Source: Branchiostoma floridae (taxonomy: Eukaryota; Chordata; Leptocardii; Amphioxiformes; Branchiostomatidae). From it: a stretch of DNA of 62,000 nucleotides. Positions 13,101 through 28,100 of this stretch are shown here, in pieces. Within the stretch, counting starts at the first letter, position 1. Each line of letters begins with the position of its first letter. The stretch spans positions 14,554,154 through 14,616,153 of the forward strand of contig NC_049991.1 of assembly GCF_000003815.2 (NCBI RefSeq). Direction: 5' to 3'. The notes under the pieces are model-generated. The model was not told where the DNA came from. It was given only the letters and a program-made list of their open reading frames with translations, and made no database searches. The position numbers and the translations under genes were made by a program.

Positions 13101-16100
13101 AAAAGCAGCCTCTCAACACTCAACACTGCTCAAGCAGATCCATCCTCTTGTATAATGAGCTAAAATGCTTTCATATGCCTTACACATGTGTGGCCATGTA
13201 GTCACTTAAATTGGTCTGCATGAAGTTGTATCATCAAGTTAGTGGTTTGTGTGCCTTTGGAAGCTTATGATTAGAAGGCAATGGGGAACATTGACCTTAG
13301 TTCTGCACCAGGATGTACTGGCCAAAAGAGGTTAAGATTCTGTCTAGGGATACGGACATTGTATATTCTGGCCTGCTTGACCCAAAAATCTGTCTTGACA
13401 ATTGTATGTACATGCCAAAGGAAGGTTGATGTATTAAGTCTTTCCAAATGCATGCACAGTCTGCATAGCAAGTAGATAATTGCACAGGAAACTTAATGCA
13501 TGACTGTGCTGGTGTAGTCACGTATATCAGCCTGCTATTAAGTTGCTATCAGATGTGGGGGTCCCAGGGGACTGGTACCTGAAATCGGTACAGAATCGGT
13601 ACGGTACTTTTTGCTGGACTGGTCTGACAAAAAATGCACCAGAAAAAATTCAGCGGACCAGTTGTTGAACTGATCATGATACTATTATATAAGAGCATGA
13701 ATTTCCGTCTTTTTGGTGCAAATGTTCATTTTAAGGTTGCTATTTAGATACCCGCTGTCCAAAATAGCCTGCCTGCCAAAGTGCCAAAATAGAATATGCA
13801 GTTAAAAATTACACTGTACTACAGCAACTGTACCAGTTAACTATACTACATGTACCATAATCAGGTCCAGGTTCAGGTCTGGACCTGATCCCTGGAACCT
13901 GTATTGGACCTGGACATGAATTTTCTGTACGGGTGCCCAACACTTACCATTGTCTATTGAAGCCTGTTTTTAAACGATTTCCATCCGAGCATTACGCCCA
14001 TCATCACTTAACAATTTCACATGATACATTGTAGTTGATATAGCTGCTATGTAATGCTTGCCAGTTTAGTTCATTGAGATGCAAGTGGCAAAGTGGTCAA
14101 ATCCTTGACAGACCATAGAGATGGCTGAGTGGTTTGTATAACTATAAAGGTGCACAAAGTTCAGAATGCTGGCATGTAGTGCAATTATGTATTCAACTAC
14201 TCGTATTAAAAATGCTGTAATCATAATGATGGTAATTGATGGATACTGTAAATGCAGAAACTTTCGCGGTGGTTTAATGTTTGCGGTTTTTGTGGTGGCT
14301 GCTTCACTGCAAACTTAAAACCACCGCGAACATTTTCCATGGCAGTAAGAGACTACAGTGCATGGTACTACCCCAAATTTAAAACCACTGCGAAAAGTCC
14401 TTTTTACCGCTACCGTGAAAATAAATCCCCGCAAAATTAAATGCATTTACAGTACTCTCTCTATACATTTGTATTTCTCTGTGCAGGGTACAGGAGGCTG
14501 ATGGGAATTTCTTCGAGAGTTTCACAGCACTGTCATGGCGACAAGAAAACCGGAGACTGAGAGCAAGTAGTGAGGTAACGTGAAAGTAGCACTATCTACT
14601 CATTATAGCATTTAGAAAAGATATTAAAATGTTGCAATAAAAAAGTGCATGTCAATAACAGTATCCTCTGAACTCTATTGGTACAGCCAAAAAAATAAGA
14701 GACAGGATGACTGGGCTTGCCTATAAAAAGAAATATGATTATTCCAACTCAACTGTTTTGAAAGAAATTTGGAGAAGCACTTCTTTGATGTTCATCAAGT
14801 TGTAAGTGCATGTCGAGACTATTCAGCAAATTTAAACTTCAACTGCAACATTTTCTGCATAAGTGCCCACTTTAATTAACAACCTGTCAAACAATCATAT
14901 AGGAACATATTCTACAGTTACATCAAAGCAATTAGTGGTGATTCTTATTTAGGCCAGTCCAACAAAATTCAGTGTTTTCCATACAAAATAACAACAATAC
15001 AAGAAGGCTAAAGAATTGCAAGGGCTCTGCCTTTTTTTCAGGCTCAGAGGCAGAGTATCTAGCTCTTGGGTGTATGTATTTTTGCTTAACAAATTGACAA
15101 CTGGTCCTTATTGTAGCAAAACTGTATTCCCTCTTTGAAATACCATCAATCAAAATGTAGCTGCTCTCTTTTCTAAATTGTAAAGTAAACTGTTTGTTAA
15201 TCATTTACAGCTATTTACACGAAAAATAGATAAAATGGAAATAAAGCTCTTCTAAATCACCACAAATATTTGAAATATGTCAAAACCTTTTATTACCTGC
15301 CTTTGATTTTCTGGATTTATTCAATTTATTAACTGCAGAAAGATAAAATTTGCAGTTTTGAATTGTGTACCTCATAATATTATCATTAAACTTTCAAGTA
15401 CACTAAATATATGTATGTAGAATACAGTCTTAGAAGACTTAGTGTATCAGATTCTGTGCTAAAAAATTCAATCTTTTTATCATTAAAGAGAAACAACATG
15501 TAGCAGTCATTATGACAACTAGATTATATGTGGAGAGTTCAACCAATCAGTATCACACATTCAAAACATTTTTTTTAAAATATTGTCTGTCTTGGAAGGA
15601 TTTTCTCTTCTTTTGAATCAATTAATACATTGCATATGGTGAGACTGATAGGGAATATTAAAAAGGATGATGCTAGTCAGCCAATTATTGTTGAAAAGCA
15701 GTTAGCAGTCCTTCCAGTGCACCAAGTAGTCAGCATTTATCCCAGCTTGATAGACAAACTAGTATAGCATTGATGCCATACAGCTCAGGTAATTAACTAT
15801 TCCATGGTCGGTGTAGGATTGGGGTCAATGATTTGACACAAATTGCCAGGTTTTTACACATCAATCATACTCCAAAATGCCAACATGATTGCGCGCTTGA
15901 TTAGAAACTGATTTGACTCTCAGGGGTGACCTGCACGAGCACCCAGACCACATACACAGCTTTGGATTTGAGTGCTTCATTACTGCATAACAGTCTTCCA
16001 TGTGCTTGTGACGTGATTTACATGTACCCTGATTGTTAAAGGTTTAGAAATGCCAGATTGTAATCCTGTAAGAACAAAATGTTAAAGGGGAGGTGAAGGT

Positions 16101-19100
16101 CAGGGTCTGTATCTCTATTATCAGTGTTTTGAAATTGAGCTTGCCGGCCTGGGTTAAATACCCTTTGGCATAAACATTCTGTGTCATATTATAGCAGCTT
16201 GAACCTTGCATATCTTACATGCATAGGTCAGTAAAATTTAATAGATAGGTACCAAGAACACTGTCCTTTATTGTAAGATTTAGTTCTAGAGTACGGAAAA
16301 ATTTGTCACCCAGTTTTCAATTGATCTCTGCTGAAACTTCAGTGTGCTCAGAGATCTAGACATTCTCTGGTTATCAAGTATATTCAAGTATGTGTAAGGA
16401 AAACTCTGCTGTCTAATGCAGTACTATAGTGCATTTAATTTTGCGGGGATTTAATTTTGCGGTAGTGGGAAAAGGGTTTTCGAGGTTGTTTAAGTTTGCG
16501 GTAGCACCATGCACTGTACTATCTTACTGTCATGGAAAAATGTCCGCAGTGGTTTAAATTCACGGTGAAGTGGCCACCGTGAAAACCGCAAACATAAAAC
16601 CACCGCGAACATTTCTGCATTTACAGTATTTGGTAGTCCTGGCTGGATGCTTGGCAAGTCGCTATAACCGTGATTCAATCAGGCTACAGGTACAGGGCAT
16701 ATGAAAGATATTCACAAGACAGTGACCAACAAGTACATGTATATTGTACCATGATCTTGTTAACATAACTGTAGCAAAATGTCTTGCGTTCGGTGTATAT
16801 GACTTTCAGGCTCTACTAGTTTAAGTACAGCTGTTTCACACTACCAACTGTGCAGTACCACGCTTAGTGCCTTTTTACACATGCATTTGATTGGTCCTCT
16901 ACAACTAAGTAATACTTCACAATTAGTAAGGTCTTATCTGAAGTGTTTGATAAGCACTTATGTCCCTGGGAAAAGTAGGTGACAGATGGCTTGTTGACAA
17001 GAAGTGTTTATAGTTGTTGCATTTCACCTTAATTGTTGCAAAAGGACTAAGGATTAGTTCTGAAATAATGGTATCCAGATAAGTGTGCTAAGGGCCACAT
17101 GTGTTTTCCCACATCAGGCATATTGTCCCATGTCTCTAGATGTTCGTGTAAAAGCTACTGTACATTTCCCACTTGTTGGTTTCTCATACTTATCACTTCT
17201 GGTGACATTAGGCAGGAAAAACAAGTCACGTATTTGTGACACAGCACAAAACATCAAGTAATTTTCATGAAGGTTGACAGGCTGAAAAGTTTTTTTGGGG
17301 GCGTTGCAAACTAGGTCATGAAAGTAATGGTTACATGCATAACTTTGTTACCACAAACACTAATGCACACAGGGACTAGAATCCCAAAACAAGTGAAACA
17401 ATACTCTGATTCAAACTGTGGTTGTGTCATAAGAGACAAAACAGCATGGCTTTGTTTAGTCTGGTAAAAAAACGGCAGTTTATTTCGTGCCATTCACAAA
17501 TATGAAGTTTTCATTATGTCCGGAAGATAAACAAGCCATATTACAAATGGATATTTCATGTTTACAGGATTGTATAAAATTGCTTAATTGATTTTCCACA
17601 ATTATTTCCATTATTTCTATTTTCTATCATAGCAAAGTTTCAATAGTTTTTTTTTCTTGATGTTGCAGGAGGATCTTGTGGAGGACAAGCCATTGCCTGT
17701 GGAAAGCCAAGCTGCGGTCAAACCTGACAGTCGGAAACTCAGCAAGGATGAGGTAGGCGTATCTTAAGTTTGAGCTAGCTGTCAGCAAAGACTGACATGC
17801 GGCGAGGATGAGTGAGTGAGTGAGTGAGTGAGTGAGCTGTCACTTCTACATCACCTCTATTTACTTGTTTGTTTGATATAGAAAGAATGTCTCTGAAGGT
17901 GATGGTTGGAAATTCAAAGTTGCATTTTGCTGATGCTTCATAACAGTTTCAAGAACTCAATGACCAATATTTTGGTAAAAGTCAAGAACTGTCAATGAAG
18001 CCAGAATACTACCTATATTTTTGGAAGATTCATATAACGACATGTATCTTGACGATAGTAGATAATACGTTGTCAAACTCAAGATTGATATTCATTTCTT
18101 TTCTATCTATCATGCTATCACATGTACATATGATGATAAATATGAAGCAGTGCATGTAGTTCTGGTGGCATTGAAAACTTTGTTGCTATTTTGCATTGAG
18201 CAATCGTGGCTGTCAGTGTATTTGACATTAATTACATGGAAAACATGTATAGAGTATGACATTGTGTGATCCATGTTAATTGCTAGGTCCCTCCTATGCT
18301 ACCCGTGTAGCATCATACAAATGTGTCCTGGGTACAAGATTAGATATGGACATGGTATTAGATAACCCACACTCCACTGAAAATGTTTTCCAGCCCTGGG
18401 CAATTGTCTGAATTGATGCTTTGCACCTGAGTCTTCATTGGATGGATCAGTTGATAATGTATCCTAATTGTAATTTTCAATTTCAATTAGGGGCAACCAA
18501 GGCTAGATGCTTTGATAGATAATAATTATGGTATATCTATCCATCATGCAATCCTTCATGCAATCCAATATTAAATCACCATCCAATAGCTATGGGAGGG
18601 AGCTGATTGGAACAGTATTGCTGGTATTTGGCATATCTTATTACCTGGATGTCTAACCTTCATCAACGTAACTGTTGCCAGTATTTGCCCTCTTCCTCCC
18701 ATGCAGCTGGACACCTTGTACAAAGAGTTGATGTACACCATCCGACATAGGATAGGCACCACCAGTGATGGACACTCACCCTTCGATGAGGACCTGTACA
18801 ATTATGCCCAAGAGGTACAACAACATTACCGCTAGTTCACAATTATTCCCAGGGTAACCAATATCCATTGTTTTTAAAATCAGGGCACTTAGGCATATGA
18901 AGCCGATGGATGATGGTTTCAAATTGAAATATTTACAAAATGTTGTAGTCTAAAGCCACTATCCATCGACTTGATGTTCCCAAATGCCCTGTCTTTAACA
19001 ACAATGGATTTAGGTTACCCCACAGATAAAGGTGAACTGACATTACATTGATCTGTGATAGAAATCCTTTTAGGCTCACAAACAATGACATGGTGTATAC

Positions 19101-22100
19101 TAAATGAAAGTACTTGAAAAAGTGTCTCTAATATGATAAATATAGAATACAACACGATGTATTTCGTATCGCCCAAGGTATCAGCCCGACCGCGGGTTGG
19201 ATCGCCCGACAGCCGAAGGCCGGAGGGTGATCCAACCCGCGGGAGGGCTGAGACCGAGGGTGATGCAGAAAACACCGTGTTGTATTTTATCTATGTCATA
19301 CCCACCTGAGACAACCCATGTTTTGATGCGAAATGCGCCAGAAGTTGAACAAATTTGGTGCCCTCGAAAAAAAAAGGGTTGCAACAGTAATGTTCCAACG
19401 TCTGAATCAGGTATTCGAACTTTCGATGGCGCCGTACTCGGCCCACTCGAAACAGTTCGATTTATTTGAATGGAGCCCGTGTGATAAGCCCGGGCCGTAC
19501 GGAAAGTTATCAGCCGGTCCGGAACACCCGTATCGAACGTTTTCGCGTCACAGGTATGACATAAAATAACATATTGGGTCTCTCCGCTGAAAATAAAGGT
19601 CACATCATTTTATTGTCTGTAGTACTTTAGACACATTCAAGTTGTGTACATAAATGTAACACTTAAAAGCTTCCTGCAAGCACTTATTAAGTTTTTATTA
19701 AGATCCCCATACTATTAGCAGTTATAGTAATCAGAAATGAGATGTTGATTAAGTCGACTTTCAAAATAAATCTTATCACTGACAGTGAATTCTTTAAAGC
19801 ATTGCTGTTAAGTCTTCAATTTGTATTCATTGGTGACACATAGTGATGCACATACTTTGATACTTTACTTGAAAATCCATTAGTGACGTGCCCTAGGGCA
19901 CGCTATTCTCCAAGCACATGTACACATGTGTAGGATTAACAGTAATAGTATGCTGATTTTCCCAGGTTTTCCACATCACAGAAGACAGACACAGAACCCT
20001 GCTGGACAGGGCTAAGGAACTTAAGGTAAGAAGGAAAGTTTTTTTTTTTTTACTAATTATCTAAGACTTTAAGTAAAAGTGTCTTTTGATTGAAAGAAGG
20101 GGAAAGGGTGTTTTATTTGAACTTCTTTCCTTGCAAATGAACACAAGTTTCCTAATGTTTTCAAAATGTCTGATTCAATTGTTCCTCAATAATATTTAAA
20201 GAAAATTGGAATTGTTTAAGATCAGGTAATACACACATAAATTTGATCTTTGATTTCTTCATTGTATATGATACATGTTTCCTGTTATGTAAATGATCAG
20301 TTATGATAATAAAAAATTTTGGAATATGAGAATTGAGTATTAGGCCACAGCAAGTAAATTTTATGGATGACATCAGCACGCGCATTAATTTTCGCCTGAT
20401 TTCAGAAACAAGAATTTTTTTCTTCTGCAGGGATGGTCAACATGACGATAAGGTATCAAAATGAGCAAATATGTTGTGTTGTAGCCTGATAGTTGTAATT
20501 GTAGAGGTGACAATTGCAAGGTACCAGTAGTTGTAGGAATGAAACTTACTGGATAGTTGTAAAAGTGACACCAATATGGAAGCTATGAGTGTGGTTACCA
20601 ACTTTGTTGGTGATGCCAGTCTACCACCCTAGTGTCACTTTTACCACACCAGTACATGTCTTGAATACAGGAATGAATGCCTTGTTGGCTCTGATACCAT
20701 GTTTTGTCCCTTTATTTCTTTTTACAACAGTCATCACAACTTTATGATGCCTATTTTTGAAGATGTTGCCATCTTGTTTTTTTCCACCCATCTTGTTTTT
20801 TTTTTGCCCTATCACACTATTTTTGCAATCTGCAGAGGATGTCATCCTTAAAATTTACTTGCTGTGGCCTTATTTTTGTTCCAGTATGTTGTTATGTATT
20901 AAATGTTTGTGTTATTAAATCTTTCTCTAATTACAGGCCCCAAAATGTGTGCTGCATGTGACAGGTAAATACTTATTACAGGCTGTAAACATTTTACACA
21001 TAATTATTACCTTGCCAGACCACAGGACCATATGATAAAAGCACTTCTTTCATGCAAGCTTACATTGTAAAGCCCCCCTGTAGACTTGAAGTTTGAAAGA
21101 GCTGCTTTTAGCAGTGGTAATTCGAGGAAACAGGCAATCAAGGACTTTATTATCACAATCATGAAAACATATTTTAGTACATCAACTGCATGGTGTAGCT
21201 CCTTGTCATGTAATGATAGACTTTTCTTGCATCATCATCATTGCTATTTACCTCCAGTCTTGACAGCACACAATTGTATGGTAAAGCACATTACAACTGT
21301 CCTTGGTGCTGAACTCAGTGTTGGAAAACTAAAGCTAGTAATTGTGCAAAATAAAGGCCTTATGCCCAGTAGCTGAACACTTGGTATTTGTCATTGCTAT
21401 ACTGAATACGTCAGAATATCACTGACAATATAGAGAGTTTATTTGCAAGTTCCTGCCCGAATGCTGTTTGAAAGTACAAGGTAAACATATATAGGGACAT
21501 ACATGTGACATTGAAGAGTCATGAACATTATTGTAAAAAGAGACTACTTGAAAACTTGTGTTGGATATATCTAGACAGGTTGAGTTTGACTTAGTTCTTT
21601 GAAGCAGAGGAAGCCAAATAGCTCTACTATGATTTATGGGTTCTGAGATTTTAGGGGAAAAGTGGCTTTCTGTTTGTCCGTGTATATGGGAAAGCTGGGG
21701 AATGTCATGGTAACTTCTTTAAACAATGTGGTTCTTTCAGTGTGGTTGAAGAACTCATGTTTCATCTTACACTGCTTTAGATGTACAAGGTTTACACATT
21801 ATTTCACATTTACAAGTCATAATGTAGAACAGTAGTAATTTCAGCACTAAGGACAGCGAGCCTACTATCGGATACAGCAATGTAATTTTTCAACATATAC
21901 ATATTCTTAGTTGCTACTGCAATTGTATGCTCTGTCATAACACTTCACTGATTTTGATTAAATTGGTTTGATTACTCTTGCCATTTCAGTTGCAGAAGCA
22001 AAGGACCTAGAAGCAAAGGATGCAAATGGTCAGTAAACACTATCAATCTATGTCAAGTAATGCATTTGTGCAGATTAGTCATCCAAGAAATTCAAATTCT

Positions 22101-25100
22101 ATTGTGTCATGCAATGTTTTTCCTAAAGAATTGCTTACAACCAGTACTGTAGTCATATCAATTTTATGTAAAAAGAGAACATACGTTATCCCTGCAATTC
22201 AGGGATTGGGGATTAACAAGCACTTAAAAAGATCTATTACTACATGTATGCAATGCTGTCATAGCAGAAAGGTTTGATGCAAAGAAGTAAATGGCAAATG
22301 TAAAAGGATTTGACACAGAATTTTCATAGATTACTCATGTAGGGAATTTAATGAATATAGTAATCAGCAGCAAGTAACAGGATTGTTTATACATCTGTGA
22401 CATAATACTTTCAAATTACAGGGTACAGTGACCCATATTGCATGCTGGGAATTGTCCCACCATCCTTCAGCCCCCCTTCCACCCCTGGAGGGAAACCCAA
22501 GAACCGGCTCAGCTTCAAGGACAGACAACGTAGGAAGAGCAGAGGCAAGGACAAGGTAAGACTAGGAGGAAAGGGTTTGCAGCTGGGCTATCTTCAGGAC
22601 CTGTTACTCTGTCCTTGGACAGAAATTTCCTAGTTGGGATGGAAAAAAATTCAGCCTGTCTGTCCAAGCCATCTGAACTTCATGATGTGAAATTAATGAA
22701 AATTCAACATATTTTTGTGAGCTTAAAATGATGGATTTAAAGATGAAAATTAAAAAATTGTGCTCCCAAAAATGAGTGGGATGGAAAAAATTCAAAGATG
22801 CAGAAAGTTTGAAAAAAAAATGCTCATTCAAGAATGATAGGAAAGCTGGATGATGGATAATATTAAAATTTGAAGAGACTTTATATGTTCATTCAATGTT
22901 CATAGTATTAGCCATTACTAAGCACCATGCTGTCAAATATGGTTACTGGGACTTTATGATGGTACAATAAAGATTACTTGTGAACAGAACAATTAGAGGG
23001 GATTGCTTTTACAGTCATCTACACCTACTGGAAAATTGTCAAAAGAGGAGAAGCAGGAACAGAGGGTGCAAGAAATGCTGAGAAAGAAGTTTGTGGTAGG
23101 AGGCCTTCAGACTGAAAATACATCAGTTCAGAGTATTTTTCAGTAACTGTTGTCCTGTCTTTAGACAGAAAAAATGCTATGTTTAAATGTATGTTCCTAA
23201 CACAGTGTCCTTTTTGATTTTCTGCTGTTACCATTTTGTGTTGTGTTTTCTTTAAAAAAATGGTCAAGGTTCAACATTTTTTTTACAGTTTGTACGTTGT
23301 TTTGTAGTCTTTAAAAGATGTGTTTTGTTCAAATAATTGCTGACAATCCTGGTCTTGGTCACGTCACTTTAAGGTTGGTCACAAACTAACGCAAAATTCT
23401 TTAACAAAAAATGGTGGTGCAATTCAGGTAGTATCCAGGATCTTAACAAAATGGTATTAAAAAATACAAGCTTTTATCCTTCCTTTTGTCGGAATGTGAT
23501 TTCAAAGCACTAAAACATACTATGTTGGTAATAAAAACCGCTTTTTACTATACTTTACCTTACTCTATACAGGTGACCCAGACAGAGGACCTGATCGCCA
23601 AGTCACCTATTCTTGTGTCCGAGGTTAGAAGAAAGACACTTAACCCACAATGGAACGAGAAATTCAGATTGTGAGTAAAATATGTCAATAACCTAGAAGC
23701 CTGCCTTTAGTGACACCTGGCTTTTGATACAAAATAAAGAAACTACATTTGTCTACATGTAATGCTATGCAATGTTATATTAATATACTTATTGGTCAAT
23801 TTGACTTATAGTTAATGCATCAAGACCGTACTTTAAAAGCAAGTATTTAAACTTCTGACTGTTCAAACTTAGTATTATCTTCGTGTATCCTAGTTTATGA
23901 CAACTCTTTGGTATTCTGTCCATAAACCGTCATATCATGCTGATTACAAATTTGTGGAAGAGATATATAAGGTCAAAGGATGCAGCTTTTTTGGAATGTT
24001 AAAAGTCATTTATGACACATAGTGTATTATACCATTAGCGACTTGGTTCCACATGAACAGAGCAAAATTGTCTTGCATGTCTTCTAATCCTTTGGACCGT
24101 CCCACAGCGAAGTAGAAGACCTGAAGAATGACAGACTACACATTGATATCTGGTAGGTTAGCAGCTGCCCAATCTATCTCACTCTGTTTGCTTGAACCTT
24201 ACTGTGATATACTGTCTCGCAATCTAGAGTCCTAAAACTGTTGTAGATAAAAGTTTGACTGAGATGTATTGGCAATCATTGCAATGGTATAATCTTCCAA
24301 AGCAACTAAGTGTAGTTGCTATGTTGGATATATGCAAGGTACATTTACTGATCTATTACAAGTCGGTGCTATCATTGGATGATTGAATTGACATCTGTTA
24401 GACATATGTTGTTGATGTAAGGTTTAACTATAATGTAAATGATGAGATTTGACTAGTTGTCAGACACATTGTATAGATTGAAGGTAAAATAACTTAAACT
24501 GCAATGTGTACACATTTCAATTCTACTAAAAGCCCCAAAGAATGACAAGAGACAATATTGTTCTATAGGGATCATGATGATGAAGCATCCATCATTGAAG
24601 CAGCGAGAAAACTGAATGAAGTTTCAGGCATCAAAGGTGTAGGGAGGTAAGTATATTAAGTATTTGTAGTCCCTGTCAATGCGAATGTTCATTCAATGAC
24701 CTACATGTAACTTGTCTTAGTCTATTCATTATAACAAAAAGCCCCCATGCTGAATTATAGCTCACTGGCAGACTTTGCAAGTGAAGCAGCAGGAAATTTG
24801 AATGAAGTTTAAGTCATCAAAGGTGTAGGGAGGTAAGGCCAAGTATTTGTAGTTCCTAATGCGAATGTACGTTGAACTTCAATAACCTACAAGCTAGTAT
24901 GGTTTATTCATTATAAGAAAAAGGTACCGTGCAATTTGTAGCTCACTGGCAGACTTTGCAAGTGAAGCAGCAGGAAATTTGAATGAAGTGTTAGTAATCA
25001 AAGGTATAGGGAGGTAAGCCCAAGCATTTATAATGAATGTATATTCAATAACCTACATGTAACTAGTTGAGTTCATTAGAGGAATAAGCCACCAAACAAA

Positions 25101-28100
25101 TGGAACTTGTTGCTCACTGGAACACTTGGCAACTGTCTACCTGCAACAAGTTCAACTAAGCACGCAGCAGGATACTCCACATCCAATTCATCACCCCGTT
25201 TCTTCAAATTCCTTGGATTTGCACAAAAACACCTGGATTCACTCAGTTCTAAAGGAGAGGATTGACTGAATCACCCAAGCTTAACAAGCTATCCTGTGTT
25301 TATCCAGTAGATACTTCAAACAAATAGTGCAGGAGCTACATGTACTAACAGCCCATTTAAAAACTACAATTAAAATGCTCTCCTTTGTTAGTGCAATTAA
25401 GCTGTAGACGGCATTGTATTCCGAGATTTTTCTTTTTGATTAGCACTGACATTCCACTGTACTAGACACTCTCTCTCTCCATAACACCCCAACTATTTAT
25501 TTGCACAGACAAATTAATCAAACTATATACTTAGATAGATTGCATTTGGATTACAACACCTGTAACTAATAGGTACATCTACAATGTATAGCTGCATGGG
25601 GCATTTTTTTAATGTAGATTATGGACACAAGTGTCAGTGTAGCTTCACCAGAGATAGGTTGTAGAATTAGCTAGAGGGGCACTCCAATCTTAAAAGAAAA
25701 TAGGAGAGGATTGACTGAATCACCCAAGCTTAACGAGTTATCCTGTGTTAATCATGTAGATACTTCAAACAAATCGTGCAGTCTGCGCGGGCCGGCCAGG
25801 ACGATGATGTGGATGACTTCCTCGGCTGCATCGACATCAATTTGGCGGTGAGTGAAAGTGAACAAGGTTTTCTCCAACTTTGTTGTGGAGGTATCATTTC
25901 TCAAGACAGTCAAACTTCCCAAGTGACCACACTCTGAATCTGCAAGCAGACCACATAGACAAAATATGACCAGTCTTTCTCCCTAGTGATCGGCTTGACA
26001 CAAAAACCACAAACCAATTCATTTTAAACTTTTCAGGTGTTCAGTGCATAATCCATCTACTGGTATGTTAAGACCCTAACCCTGGTAATACTCTTTTACC
26101 ACAGATTATGCTGATGATAGATATGCCAATGGTTAGAGCTAAAGTCAGCATGCATTACTTACTTACATTAGTCTACTTCATCTATTAATTTTCAACTTAT
26201 ATCAACTTATTGCAACTAAATGAAAAAGGCACCACTGCATCCTGACTTAAAAGTAAGCAAATCAAACTTCATTTGGCAAGAGAAAGTAGAATTATAGTGT
26301 GAAAGTAGATTGAAGTCAAACTATGTAATTATCCCATGTATAGAGGTGAGTGTCCCATATACCCGTCTTAATTTCCAACAATAGAAGACTTCTAATATGC
26401 CTAAGATCCTAGATATTTTATCAACTCTAGGATAAGCCATAAGTTCATATCACTGATTAAACTTTCCTCCTGTGCCTGACAAATTGCCATCTAACTTTGT
26501 GATGCTGGCATTCATGTATCATCAACTAGGAAGGGATTAGTCTTGCCACTAGGGCTGGGTACTGGTACGGTATACCGGTACAAAAATGGCATTTCTTATT
26601 GGACTGGTTCAGAAAAACCGGACCTGAAAAAAATCGACAGATTATCTGATCAGGCATTCACACGTCTTGGGGCTTACCAGTCGAGGAAAATAGCGAGAGC
26701 GAAGTATAGTTAGAGTCTTTAGTCATTTCCACCAAGTTTTACAGTCAATCATACAAAGGCAGTTAACCTTGTAGGATTTCAAAACGTCAATGGGAGTCGA
26801 ATACTCCACAAAACAGATTTCTTTGTAATGAAATGGACCATTGTTTTTCACATTCTGAATCAGGTCCAGGTTCAGGTCCGGACCTGGACCTAATCCTCTG
26901 GACCTGAACTGGACCCGAATTTTCTGTACCGGTACCCACCCCGTATACTTGCCACTCTTTTTTTCCCTGTGGATCAGCAGTTAGGTCTTAAATTCATACA
27001 TTGCAAAAGCAGCAGTTTCCTGACAGTTTGTAATTTAAACCAATTTGTTATTATCCAGGTTTGGGGTGTAAAGACCTTATTCAAATCCTTATCATGTCAG
27101 ACTGTAACTTTTTTCTTAATCTACATTCCGTGTGGAGACAGTGTTTAGACTTTTAAGTCCTTCTATATCCGATAAACGGAGTTCATTACACTTGCCTTGT
27201 TTTGTAAATGGCTTGGTATTGGAAGGATTTTGTGAGGGATTGTCTCCAGTGGAGAAATAAGGTAAATGGTATCAATTGTGCTGTAATGCAGTAGGAGCTA
27301 TATGTATACATGTAGTAATAGCTTCTTTCGCAAAGAAAAACCCTAACCTCTCCTGTGGTAGTCCAATTAATAAGCTGTACATTGTATTCCAAAGATTTTT
27401 CTTTTTGATTGGCACTGACATTTCACTGTAGACACACTCTCTCTCTTGGAACACCCCAACTATTTTGTTTGCACAGACAGATAAATCAAACTATGTAGAA
27501 AGATTGCATATAGATTCTAACACCTAACTTGCCAAGAGGTACGTCTACAATGTATAGCTACATGGGGCAGTCAGCTTGGGGCTCAGTGGGACTACAAGTC
27601 ACAAAATGCACAGCTGTATTTCTAGCATTTCTTCAATGTTAGAAGATTGAGACAGGTGTCAGCGTTGCTTCACCAGAGATGGATTGTAGAATAAGCTAGA
27701 GGGGCACTCTAATCTTAAGAGAAAATGTTGAACCAATGACATGTTATTTTCTTTCTCCAACCTTAAAGTATTACCACATCTCTGGTCATGTCACAGGAAT
27801 GCAAAAAAAAAACTACAATTTACACCAATAGTAACCTAGACATTGGCCTTTCTCATCCTTAATCAGGTACTGAAATAGTTTTACACAATATAGTGTACAA
27901 CTCATGCAGAATATCATCATGTTAGTCTTGCCATTCTACAGCCGTACTGCCAGGGTCTGCCATGTAATAATTGGGGGAGGCCAGATGGTGAACCACAATT
28001 AGCTTCAAGGGTTCCGATACATGTAGCTGCCCAGAAGGCAATTTCCTCCATGACGTACAAAAGAAATCTGGTGTTGTTTCATCTCACATACAGAATGATT

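Larger units (their letters stand above)
7119..14486. other. Intron 1 of the BAIAP3-like gene
   Basis: 7.4-kb intron, the longest in the gene, holding most of the mobile DNA in the left half: the GC-rich inverted-repeat element (7848-9965), a nested piggyBac-like insertion (11289-12374), a GGTACC/GGTCC-rich repeat (13559-13945) and a CGCGGTGG element (14244-14454). I see no exon in the remainder. A TATAAAAG word at about 13099 could mark an internal promoter but has no other support. Confidence 0.6.

Noticed and set aside
13095-13140. TATAAAAGCAGC as an internal promoter
   Set aside because: No first exon with a donor follows that would join in phase; left as a remark only.
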